Assembly: GCA_043788745.1 (NCBI GenBank)
Contig: JAYVTO010000177.1
Coordinates: 1-27,425 of the forward strand
DNA length: 27,425 nt
From: JBBQWZ01 sp043788745
GTDB taxonomy: Bacteria; Acidobacteriota; Terriglobia; Bryobacterales; Bryobacteraceae
Direction of reading: 5' to 3'
The notes beneath the pieces were generated by a model, which saw only the letters and a program-made list of their open reading frames with translations, did no database searches and was not told the DNA's origin. Of the stretch, positions 14,790 to 22,763 are shown in pieces (position 1 is the first letter of the stretch; every line of letters starts with the position of its first letter). The translations under genes were made by a program, and so were the position numbers.

Positions 14790-16376
14790 GTGAAGCAGAA
14801 ACTTGCCTGCATTCTGACGCTTTGGGCCACGGCGGCGTTTGCTGGTGGACCTGGCTCGCAGGCGTTTGAGCAGGCGCAGCTCGCTCAAAAAGCAGGGGAT
14901 AGCCTGCAAGCATATCTTCTCTATACGAGGGCTCTCGCCCTTGAGCCCGCGAATGCGCAGTATCGGGCGCAGCGGACGGCGCTTTTGCGCTCCGCGCCGG
15001 TGCTGGGCCGCGAGACCACGATCCTGCCCCCCGATCGCGAGGACGACGGACGCTGGAGCGGCATCACCGGCGATATCAGTTCCCGCGAAATTGCCGAGGC
15101 GCGGATCGCATTGCCGCCGCCCACGCTGCGAGCGACGCCTGGGGTGAAGGATTTCGACCTGCAAGGTGAGGCGAAGGAGCTTTTCGAGAAGACTTGCGCC
15201 GCGTTCGGCTTGGAAGTGATCTTCGATCGCGACTATCAGCCGCCGCCTCCGATTCGGTTTCGGGTGACCGAAGTGAACCATCTGGATGCGCTACGGATTC
15301 TAGAGACAGCGACCAACTCCTTCGCGACGCCGATCTCAGAGACCAAAATGATCGTGGCGCGGGATACAGCGCAGAAGCGCCAGGAACTGCAGTCGACGAT
15401 GGCGATGGCGCTCGAGATTCCGCAGCGGTTGTCGGTGCAGGATGCGCAGGAACTGGTGGCGATCGTCCAACAGATTTTCGAGATCCGGCGGATTACAGTG
15501 GATCCCAAGCGAAAGCTGATTTTCATTCGCGATTCGGTCACCAAGGCGGTGGCCGCCAAGCGGCTGCTTGAGGACATGGCGCGGTATCGCTCGCAGATTT
15601 CGCTCGATGTCGAGATTGTGGGCGTCAGCCGGTCTTCGTCGTTGAGCGCCGGGGTGAATCTGCAAAGCGCAACGCCCCTCATCAATTTTGGTAAGACGGC
15701 GTTCGCCGCGTTTGCGGGTCCGCCAGCGGGATTCACGAACTTCCTGACGTTCGGCGGCGGCAAAACTTTTCTAGGGCTTGGGATCGCGTCGGCGCGGCTG
15801 TTTGCGAACAAAAGCGATTCTTCGTCGGTCTCCGTTTTGAAGAGCAGCATGGTCGCGACCGATGGCTTGCCGACTTCATTTCATGTTGGCGACAAGTACC
15901 CGGTGGCAACAAATGTCTATATCGGCGGCACATCGTCGTCGACGGTCGCCGGACAGTCGTTCAGTCCGCCGCCGACGTTCAACTTCGAAGATCTCGGCGT
16001 CGTGATCAAGGTGACGCCGACGGTCCATGGGCAGGACGAGGTGTCGCTCGAGATCGAAAGCGAATTCAAAGTTCTGGGCAACGGTGCGCCGAACGGAATT
16101 CCGGTGATTTCGACGCGAAAATTCACCGGCAAGGTGAGGCTGAAACAAGGCGATTGCGTGGTGGTCGCCGGGCTGATGACGTTGAACGAAAGCGGGTCAA
16201 CGGAGGGCATTCCAGGGATCAGCCGAATTCCGTTTCTGCGCCAGAACACACGCAACGAGGACAAGACGGAGACGCTGTTGATTCTGACTCCACGTCTAAC
16301 CAGCCTGCCTCCCGGCGAGTTCGTTACGCGGACGATTTGGCTTGGCAGCGAGACGCATCCGCTTAGCGCTTTGTAG
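14790..16376 (+). CDS. Secretin (GspD/PilQ-type outer-membrane channel)
   Basis: This 528-residue protein would form a gated ring in the outer membrane for a type II secretion, type IV pilus or Tad-like system. Order: signal peptide (1-18, ATAAFA), a short TPR-like helical pair (22-66), an STN/N0-like domain (about 120-195), an N1/KH-like ring-building domain (206-262, with RKLIFIRDSVTKAVAAKRLL) and the secretin domain (about 270-515). The domain carries GLPTSFHVGDKYPV and ends in the typical TETLLILTPRL strand. It is short for the family, with few N domains. It starts with GTG and no ribosome site. The 3' end overlaps the convergent gene by 14 bases. No pilin, assembly ATPase or inner-membrane platform gene is in the window. 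Confidence 0.88.
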   Translation: MKQKLACILTLWATAAFAGGPGSQAFEQAQLAQKAGDSLQAYLLYTRALALEPANAQYRAQRTALLRSAPVLGRETTILPPDREDDGRWSGITGDISSREIAEARIALPPPTLRATPGVKDFDLQGEAKELFEKTCAAFGLEVIFDRDYQPPPPIRFRVTEVNHLDALRILETATNSFATPISETKMIVARDTAQKRQELQSTMAMALEIPQRLSVQDAQELVAIVQQIFEIRRITVDPKRKLIFIRDSVTKAVAAKRLLEDMARYRSQISLDVEIVGVSRSSSLSAGVNLQSATPLINFGKTAFAAFAGPPAGFTNFLTFGGGKTFLGLGIASARLFANKSDSSSVSVLKSSMVATDGLPTSFHVGDKYPVATNVYIGGTSSSTVAGQSFSPPPTFNFEDLGVVIKVTPTVHGQDEVSLEIESEFKVLGNGAPNGIPVISTRKFTGKVRLKQGDCVVVAGLMTLNESGSTEGIPGISRIPFLRQNTRNEDKTETLLILTPRLTSLPPGEFVTRTIWLGSETHPLSAL

Positions 16377-17283
16377 CCGTCGACGCCTTGCGGAGCCAGC
16401 GCTCGGTCAACGATTCCTTTTTTGGTGAAAACTGCATGGCGGCAGCGCTGAGGTACGGCGTGAATTGGCGCGACCAGAATGCCAGGAAGCCTTCCCCCTG
16501 AATCTGGCTGAGAGTATCGTTGTAGTGCACGAGCAGCGGCGCGGCGAAAAACGCTCCGGTTTTTTGCGCTGCCTTTGCGCTTGCCCTCGATAGCCACCAG
16601 AGATTCTGCGGCAGGTCCGCGATGGCGGAAACGGCCATCGCGCTCGAGAAGCGGAACACGCTTTGCTTCTGCGCCGCGGCCTCTTCGGTAAGCGCGCGCC
16701 ACTGCCCGGCGAGGACTTCGGCGGGCGGCACATTCATTCCAGGGATGCTCGATACATCGGCTTGGAGCGCGTCCCATTCTTTGCGGAGCGCTTTGACGTC
16801 AAGCGGAGGCGCATTGATGGCTTCGGCGACGCGTCCGGCGCTGCGCTCCAGGCCGTCGAGCATTTGGTCAACAGTTTCAAAGCGGGCGTCTTTGTCGAGC
16901 AGGCCCTCGGCTTTGAGCGCCCCCGAGATCTCGTCGATCAACTGGCGGCCAGTGCCGGAGAGATCGGCGAGCGCGGCCATCACCCAAACGGGCGACGCGT
17001 GGAAGGTGAGCAGAGAAAGCAGATCGATCCCGTCACCGGCGGCGCGTTGCAGCAGGAAGTTCGAAGCCAGCTTGCCGTCTTCGGGGAAGGTGCCTTCCAC
17101 CTGGCCAACCTGCTCGATCAGGAAGCGCAGCGTACGCAATACCATCGTGCGGTAGAGTCGCGTACGGCGGACTCCAGCGGGCAGAGTAGCGTCCCCGAGT
17201 TCTCGGAGGAGGCCTCCGGCTACGGCCGAAGCCGACCGGATCACTCGTTCAGGTAGCGACAGCAGGTATTCGCGGATCTGCAT
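16363..17283 (-). CDS. Alpha-helical protein of unknown function
   Basis: The 306-residue form starting at the ATG 17281-17283 (MQIREYLLSLPERVIR) is preferred. An upstream start at 17373 would add 30 residues of poor pattern that read through repeat-like DNA. The protein is almost entirely helical and amphipathic, with moderately hydrophobic stretches (MRTLRFLIEQVGQ-like; LLSLLTFHASPVWVMAALADL) but no definite transmembrane helix, and it has a tryptophan-rich C-terminal third (PQNLWWLSRAS, FLAFWSRQFTPYLS). No catalytic motif or known family is evident. It converges on the secretin gene with a 14-base overlap of coding ends, which hints at long co-residence but not co-transcription. Confidence 0.65.
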   Translation of the reverse strand: MQIREYLLSLPERVIRSASAVAGGLLRELGDATLPAGVRRTRLYRTMVLRTLRFLIEQVGQVEGTFPEDGKLASNFLLQRAAGDGIDLLSLLTFHASPVWVMAALADLSGTGRQLIDEISGALKAEGLLDKDARFETVDQMLDGLERSAGRVAEAINAPPLDVKALRKEWDALQADVSSIPGMNVPPAEVLAGQWRALTEEAAAQKQSVFRFSSAMAVSAIADLPQNLWWLSRASAKAAQKTGAFFAAPLLVHYNDTLSQIQGEGFLAFWSRQFTPYLSAAAMQFSPKKESLTERWLRKASTATKR

Positions 17284-17599
17284 ACTTCTAGTCTGATGGT
17301 TCTGAAAGTCGATTGAGGCCGAAGCATCCGGAGGTTGGTGGCAAGCCGATTCTGAAAAGCGCTCGGTGCTCATCTTGCCGGTTCACAGCATGGTCGACCT
17401 GGCGCAAGTGGCGAAAGGAACCGGCCTTGCCGTTTAGAGCGCCATCCTGACGGCTCACGGCTTGGCGTCGGATTCCGCCACCCTAGACTCCGGATTAGGG
17501 CGGCAACGGGGCGGAAACGGCGGGGGCGGAAACGGTGCACAGGTAACCTGAGGACCAATTTTCACATCAGGACCACGCTATTCTTCTCTTACGGGGAAC
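17284..17599. other. Gap with repeats, no supported gene
   Basis: The gap separates two minus-strand genes. It holds low-pattern sequence, then GGCGGAAACGG repeated (about 17513-17536) running into the first 40-bp direct repeat (17526-17565). Frames here are arginine-rich and unlike proteins. Confidence 0.5.
17526..17565 (+). repeat. 40-bp direct repeat, left copy
   Basis: This copy begins GCGGAAACGGTGCAC and contains GGTAACCTGAGGAC. It matches 18371-18410 at 37 of 40 bases in the same orientation, 845 bases away, with the histidine phosphatase gene between. A run of GGAAACGG-type simple repeats adjoins it. Confidence 0.8.
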
Positions 17600-18166
17600 T
17601 CATTCTTGCGAATCACCGAACAGGAGCCGTTGCGGAAAATTGTCCAACGTGGTGCCGCTATTACCGTATCGAATCCGCCAAATGCGATCGAAAACGGAGT
17701 CGGGCCAAGTCTCGGGCGGATCGACGATGCCAAGGGCTTTAGCAAGCGCGGGGATGTTCCCATGATGCCAACAGACGATTAGCAGTTTCCCCACGTACTT
17801 TGGGTTTGTCAGGATCTCTTGGGCGAGCGATGCGTAGTCGGCGTCGGCAACGGTAGAGTCCAAACCCAGATGTAGGGCGGTGGCCAGGGGAGTCACAGTC
17901 TCGACAGGGCGATTACTACGTTTGGATACCTGCGTGGCAAATAGATAATCCGGTGTATCGAATGACGCAGAGAAGAATTGCACTAACGCAGCGGCGCGTG
18001 CATATCCTCTCGCCGTCAAGTTCGGGGAGTCTGCACTTACGGGCTTTTCGGCATGACGGATGATGAGAATCTCGCGGGGCTGGCCTGTCATCGGTGCGCA
18101 AAGTAGCAGCGAGACTGCCACGACTCCGAACACGACAAGTCTCCGCTTAGCTGGCGTTTGCGTCAT
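17600..18166 (-). CDS. Exported histidine phosphatase (SixA/phosphoglycerate mutase-like)
   Basis: This 188-residue protein has an N-terminal signal or anchor helix (about 9-26, VVFGVVAVSLLLCAPMTG). The phosphohistidine motif is IIRHAEKP (35-42), with His38 as nucleophile. SKRSNRPVET (81-90) supplies a phosphate-binding arginine, and CWHHGNIPAL (132-141) replaces the usual GH-x-N segment as the second histidine site. It would hydrolyse a phosphomonoester in the periplasm; the substrate is unknown. Length fits the short SixA-like branch. It is flanked by 40-bp direct repeats and lies beside a transposase remnant, so it may have arrived as a cassette. Fewer G/C-ending codons than in neighbours is an impression only. 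Confidence 0.83.
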   Translation of the reverse strand: MTQTPAKRRLVVFGVVAVSLLLCAPMTGQPREILIIRHAEKPVSADSPNLTARGYARAAALVQFFSASFDTPDYLFATQVSKRSNRPVETVTPLATALHLGLDSTVADADYASLAQEILTNPKYVGKLLIVCWHHGNIPALAKALGIVDPPETWPDSVFDRIWRIRYGNSGTTLDNFPQRLLFGDSQE

Positions 18167-18563
18167 CGTTCAACTTTGACACAGATCGGTTTCTCGGTCG
18201 ACCACTCCGGCCGCTCGTAGGGGGCCTCGGTGCCCGCGTTTCCGTTCGATCCTTTTCGCGCCTATTAGCTTGCGCGGTGCCGGTCGCCCGGAGCCGTCAT
18301 GGGGGAACGGGGAAACGGAACGGGGAAACGGGACCAGCGAATCCTGGGAAGAATACTAGTCGCGGAAACCGCGGAAACGGTGCACGGGTAACCTGAGGAC
18401 GAATTTCCACCCATCGGTTCTAGTGGGCCGCGCAGTAAGCGGACCGCTCTTACTGACATTCGAAGTTGGGTTTGTTGGTGTGCAGGCGCACTCCGGCACA
18501 CCCATTAGCCGAATTGGGCGTTCAGGGAGTTTAGAGGTTTCCAGATGGTCGTTCTTGACATAG
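18167..18563. other. Gap with GGAAACGG repeats between phosphatase and transposase
   Basis: No gene is supported. The main content is a G-rich simple repeat (GGGGAAACGG units at about 18301-18332), the right 40-bp direct repeat (18371-18410) and the downstream flank of the transposase. The promoter for the phosphatase should lie just after 18166. Confidence 0.5.
18371..18410 (+). repeat. 40-bp direct repeat, right copy
   Basis: Same orientation as 17526-17565 with three mismatches in 40 bases. The shared core GGTAACCTGAGGAC also resembles GGGTGACCTGAGGA at 240-253, so this may be a dispersed element rather than a pair private to the phosphatase. Confidence 0.8.
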
Positions 18564-19375
18564 CTATCCAATGCTGATCTCATCCATTTTGTACTTCCAG
18601 CGAAAGATCACTGGGTCCGCGTTGACCTCTACGAAGTACTGATGGATGCGGTCGATGAGCTCCTGCTTGCTGGTGACACGGATGCCGCGGAGCATGCCGC
18701 GGGCCATTTTACTGAACATGGTTTCAATGATATTTAGCCAGGAGCCATGCTTGGGCGTGAAGACGAAATCGAAGCGTTGGGGGTGAAGATTCAGCCAGGT
18801 TTGCGTTTCTTTCGGGATGTGCGCGGAGTGGTTATCGAGCAGCATGCGAATCCGGACTTGCGGCGGATAGGTCTGGTCCAGTTTCCCTAGCAAGGCGATG
18901 AAGTCCGCGCTGGCGTGATGGTCGCTGACGATCTCCGTGACGCGGCCCGTATGCAGATCCAGGGCAGCCAGTAGCGATACCGTTCCCAGCCTTTTGTACT
19001 CGTAATCCCGCAGATGACTGGCGAACTCATTGGGCTTTGGCGGTCGATCCGGCGTGGTTGTTGCCAGCGCCTCAATGCCGGGCTTCTCACCATAGGAGAT
19101 GGTCACCACGGTCGGTTCTTTCAACGTACCTTCCGCCCAGCCCGCGTTGACGATCTCCACTTCCTTATAAACGTGCAGGACGGTGACCATCTTCGCTTCA
19201 AACTCAGGATCGCGGCGCTCCACGTAATAACGGATCTTGTGGGGCCGGATCTCGGCTTGTGTCAGAATCCGGTGCAGTTTGGAACGGCTCAGTTCAGCCA
19301 GACTCGGGTGGTTCGCTTCGACACAATGGGCGCGCAGGTGCCGTTGCAATAACGCGTACGTCCAGAGTTCGTTTA
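18564..19375 (-). pseudogene. Truncated, catalytically altered IS630-type transposase
   Basis: The open frame runs from 19412, but residues before about 13 are read through the end of gcvPB, so transposase sequence begins near LNELWTYALLQRHL. IS630 transposases are usually about 340-370 residues; the N-terminal helix-turn-helix half (roughly 90 residues) is missing. The DDE fold otherwise looks complete: LLDNHSAH (Asp193) and HGSWLNIIET (Glu230), counted from 19412. The first catalytic aspartate, normally in a DEKPG motif, is glycine here (ISYGEKPG, codon 19089-19091, GGT against an expected GAT). The copy is therefore doubly defective. No terminal inverted repeats were found, and the 5' end is lost against gcvPB. 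Confidence 0.82.
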
Positions 19376-20875
19376 GTCCGCCGCTTTGCTTGCCGTCGAC
19401 TCGCGACGCCACCGGACCACCGGCCTGCGCGCTGCCATCACTTCATCCACCCGCGTGGTGCGCGTCGAATGCGGAGCCTTGAGCACCATCTCCGGATCGG
19501 TCTCAATCTCTTTCGCGATCGAGATCATCGCGTCGATAAACAGATCGATCTCCTGCTTGCTCTCCGTCTCCGTCGGCTCGATCATCATCGAGCCGTGCAC
19601 GATCAGCGGAAAGCTCACCGTGTACGGATGGAAGCCGTAGTCGATCAAACGCTTCGCGATGTCGCCCGTGCGGACGCCCTTCGCCGCTTGGCGATCGTCC
19701 GAGAACACGCATTCGTGCATCGACGGCGCGTCGTAGGCGATGTCGTAGTAAGGCTCCAGCCCCTTGCGGATGTAGTTCGCGTTCAGCAGCGCATCGCCTG
19801 TGGCGCGGGGCAGTCCGTCGCCGCCGTGCGCCATGATGTAGGCCAACGCGCGAACCAGCACGCCAAAGTTTCCGTAGAACGCTTTCACGCGGCCGATGGA
19901 TTGCGGCAGCTTGTAATTCCACGACCACGCGTCTTTCACGCGGATCAAGCGCGGCTTCGGCAGAAACGGCTCTAAGTGGCTTTTTACCGCCACTGCGCCG
20001 GACCCTGGTCCGCCGCCGCCGTGCGGCGTCGAAAACGTCTTGTGCAAATTCAGGTGCATCACGTCGACGCCGAAATCGCCGGGCCGCGTTATGCCGACCA
20101 GCGCGTTCATATTCGCGCCGTCCATGTACATCAGCGCGCCCTTGTCATGCAGCACCTGCGCGACCTTCGCGATGTTCTCTTCAAACACGCCGACGGTGTT
20201 GGGATTCGTCACCATCAACGCCGCGGTTTCTTCGTCTACCATCGCGGCCAGCGCCTCGACGTCGACCATGCCGCGCTCGTTCGACTTCAGATTTGCGACT
20301 TCGTAGCCAGTCATCGCGGCCGTCGCCGGATTGGTGCCATGCGCGGAATCCGGAATAATGATCTTCTTGCGCGGATTGCCACGCGACTCAAGCAGCGCGC
20401 GAATCAGCATGATGCCGGTCATCTCGCCCTGGGCTCCGGCGGCCGGCTGTAGCGTCACGGCGTCCATGCCCGTGATTTCGGCGAGCGCGCGCTCGAGCAC
20501 AGCCATCACTTCCATCGCGCCCTGCGACAGCGATTCGGGCTGATACGGATGCGCCCACGCCAGGCCCTCCGTGCGCGCAACCAACTCGTTGACGCGCGGG
20601 TTGTACTTCATCGTGCAAGAGCCCAGCGGGTAGAGACCGAGGTCGATCGCGTAGTTCCACGTCGACAACCGCGTGAAGTGCCGGATCACTTCCACTTCGC
20701 TGACTTCGGGAAAATCTTCGATCTCGGCGCGCGTATTCGCCGCGCCCAACGCCTCCCGCGGATCAACCGCGGGAACGTCGAGATCGGGCAGTTGATAGCC
20801 CTTCTTGCCGGGCGAACTCATTTCAAACAGCAGCGATTCGTTCTGCGAGATGTGTGAGCGAACTTTGCGGATCAT
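19373..20875 (-). CDS. gcvPB: Glycine dehydrogenase (decarboxylating) subunit 2
   Basis: This C-terminal half of the split P-protein is 500 residues from the ATG at 20873-20875 (MIRKVRSHISQNESLLFEMS). An upstream start would add an Arg-rich 18-residue run inside gcvPA. It decarboxylates glycine with pyridoxal phosphate and passes the aminomethyl group to lipoyl-GcvH. The PLP lysine is Lys279 in MHLNLHKTFSTPHGGGGPG, and SAHGTNPATA (178-187) is also conserved. It begins one base after the gcvPA stop, with GGAGG 11 bases upstream. The C-terminus (WRRESTASKAAD) runs slightly past the usual end and abuts the transposase remnant, so its last residues may have been altered by that insertion. Confidence 0.96.
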   Translation of the reverse strand: MIRKVRSHISQNESLLFEMSSPGKKGYQLPDLDVPAVDPREALGAANTRAEIEDFPEVSEVEVIRHFTRLSTWNYAIDLGLYPLGSCTMKYNPRVNELVARTEGLAWAHPYQPESLSQGAMEVMAVLERALAEITGMDAVTLQPAAGAQGEMTGIMLIRALLESRGNPRKKIIIPDSAHGTNPATAAMTGYEVANLKSNERGMVDVEALAAMVDEETAALMVTNPNTVGVFEENIAKVAQVLHDKGALMYMDGANMNALVGITRPGDFGVDVMHLNLHKTFSTPHGGGGPGSGAVAVKSHLEPFLPKPRLIRVKDAWSWNYKLPQSIGRVKAFYGNFGVLVRALAYIMAHGGDGLPRATGDALLNANYIRKGLEPYYDIAYDAPSMHECVFSDDRQAAKGVRTGDIAKRLIDYGFHPYTVSFPLIVHGSMMIEPTETESKQEIDLFIDAMISIAKEIETDPEMVLKAPHSTRTTRVDEVMAARRPVVRWRRESTASKAAD

Positions 20876-20876
20876 G

Positions 20877-22235
20877 TTAGTTGACGCCTCCGGTCTCGAT
20901 GGTTTCCTTCGTCTTCGCCGGCGTCGCAAACTCCTGCGCGAACGCGTCCATATCGGCGCGTTTTGTCATTTCGGTGCAGCAAACCAGCATCGTGTTGCCG
21001 AGCTCCGGATAGTATTTCTTGAGTGGCAAGCCACCCACGATTTTTTTCTTCAGCAGTGCCTTGTTTACGCGATCGGCTGATCGGCCATTGCCTTCAACCA
21101 CAAATTCATTGAAGAACGGCGCTTTGAATTTCAGCGTTAGCTTCGAAGCGAGGTAATGCGCCTTCGACAAATTCTGCGAAGCCAATTCGCGCAGACCCTC
21201 CTTGCCATAGACGCTCATATATACCGTCGCCATCAACGCGATCAGCGCTTGATTCGTACAAATGTTCGACGTCGCCTTCTCGCGGCGAATGTGCTGTTCG
21301 CGCGTCGCGAGCGTCAGGCAAAACGCCCTGCGTCCTTCCGTATCCTTCGTCTCGCCCACCAGTCGACCCGGTAATTGCCGGATGAACTTTTCTTTCGTTG
21401 CGATGATGCCCACAAACGGACCGCCGTAGCTCGGCGGAATCGCGAAACTCTGCAACTCGCCGATGACAATATCGGCCTCGCGCGGAGGCTCAATCAGGCC
21501 CAGCGAAACCGCTTCCGTAAATGCAACCACCAACAGCGCGCCATGCCTGTGCGTGATCTCCGCAATCGCCTGCAGCGATTCCACGCCGCCAAAGAAGTTA
21601 GGCGACTGCACAATCACGCATGCCGTCTTGTTGTTGATCTTCTTTTCGAGATCGGCGAGGTTCACCAAGCCGGTCTCTTTGTCGTAGCTGAACTCAGCCA
21701 CGGGCAGGTTTTGAAACTTCGCGTACGTCGAAAGCACTTCGCGGTACTCCGGATGCACCGACCGCGCAACCAGCGCGCGATCACGCCCGGTCGCGCGCAT
21801 CGCCATCAGCGCCGCCTCCGGAACCGCTGAAGAGCCGTCGTACATCGACGCGTTCGCGACGTCCATGCCCGTCAACTGGCAGATCATCGTCTGGAATTCG
21901 AAGATCGTCGTCAGCGTCCCCTGCGCGATCTCGGCCTGATACGGCGTGTACGACGTCAGGAACTCGCCGCGCGATACCACCACATCGCACATCACCGGGC
22001 GGAAGTGGTTGTACACTCCCGCGCCGAGGAAGCTCGCGTAGCCGGTGGCGTTCTCCGCGCCGCGCGCCTTGAAGTAGTCGACGATGTCGTATTCGGATTT
22101 GCCCGGCTCAATCTTGAGGGGCTCCTTTTGACGAACGTCGGCCGGGAGGTGCGCGTAGACGTCTTCGATGCTATTCAATCCGAGCGTGGCCAGCATCTGG
22201 CGACGCTCAAGTTCAGACTTCGGTAGGTATCGCAA
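20877..22235 (-). CDS. gcvPA: Glycine dehydrogenase (decarboxylating) subunit 1
   Basis: This N-terminal half of the split P-protein is 452 residues, a normal length. It starts MRYLPKSELERRQMLATLG, the family's standard N-terminus, which fixes the start at a TTG codon (22233-22235). Conserved stretches include SFLGAGVYNHFRPVM, FLTSYTPYQAEIAQGTL and FQTMICQLTGMDVANASMYDG. It pairs with GcvPB to form the active dimer of heterodimers. It is separated from gcvH by 94 bases and joined to gcvPB by one base, so P1 and P2 are surely translated in concert. No Shine-Dalgarno site is seen before the TTG. Confidence 0.96.
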   Translation of the reverse strand: MRYLPKSELERRQMLATLGLNSIEDVYAHLPADVRQKEPLKIEPGKSEYDIVDYFKARGAENATGYASFLGAGVYNHFRPVMCDVVVSRGEFLTSYTPYQAEIAQGTLTTIFEFQTMICQLTGMDVANASMYDGSSAVPEAALMAMRATGRDRALVARSVHPEYREVLSTYAKFQNLPVAEFSYDKETGLVNLADLEKKINNKTACVIVQSPNFFGGVESLQAIAEITHRHGALLVVAFTEAVSLGLIEPPREADIVIGELQSFAIPPSYGGPFVGIIATKEKFIRQLPGRLVGETKDTEGRRAFCLTLATREQHIRREKATSNICTNQALIALMATVYMSVYGKEGLRELASQNLSKAHYLASKLTLKFKAPFFNEFVVEGNGRSADRVNKALLKKKIVGGLPLKKYYPELGNTMLVCCTEMTKRADMDAFAQEFATPAKTKETIETGGVN

Positions 22236-22329
22236 GGGTAAATTCCAACTCCGCTGGAGAACAGGTCCCGCAAGGCCTGCTCGACCGGAGAGAAGACGCG
22301 ATGCCCCAGCCGAAGCACGGCTCGGATCG

Positions 22330-22716
22330 CTATTCCGCTCCGATGTATTTCTGATAGTCGGCGGACGACATCAGCGTTTTTATTTCGTCCGCTGCCGACA
22401 ACTTGATCTTAACAAGCCACGCCGCCCCATGCGGATCTTCATTCAACTTTTCCGGAGACGCCGTCAGCAGATGGTTGGCTTCCACGATCTCGCCCGAAAC
22501 CGGCGAATAGACGTCGGAGACCGCCTTTACCGATTCCACGCTGCCAATCGTTTTGCCGGCTTCAATACTCGTGCCCGGCTTGGGGAGATCGACGTACACG
22601 ATATCGCCCAGTTCGCTCTGCGCGTGGAACGTAATCCCAATCGTACCTACGCCGTCGGCAACCATGACCCACTCGTGTTCTTTCGTGTAACGGAAATTCT
22701 CTGGATAAGTGCTCAT
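22330..22716 (-). CDS. gcvH: Glycine cleavage system H protein
   Basis: This 128-residue lipoyl carrier shuttles the aminomethyl group from GcvP to GcvT and electrons to the L protein. The lipoylated lysine is Lys64 in GSVESVKAVSDVYSP, the expected ESVKA signature. The N-terminus YPENFRYTKEHEWV is typical. AAGGAC lies about 10 bases before the ATG. A small hairpin CGGCC-TCAA-GGCCG (22739-22752) sits in the 47-base gap after gcvT and may tune relative expression. Confidence 0.97.
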   Translation of the reverse strand: MSTYPENFRYTKEHEWVMVADGVGTIGITFHAQSELGDIVYVDLPKPGTSIEAGKTIGSVESVKAVSDVYSPVSGEIVEANHLLTASPEKLNEDPHGAAWLVKIKLSAADEIKTLMSSADYQKYIGAE

Positions 22717-22763
22717 ACAAAATCGTCCTTCTTTGGGTCGGCCTCAAGGCCGCTTGTAAATGG

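Noticed and set aside
17284..17373. N-terminal extension of the helical protein to 17373
   Set aside because: The first 30 residues have no coding pattern, and MQIREYLLSLP is a more natural start.
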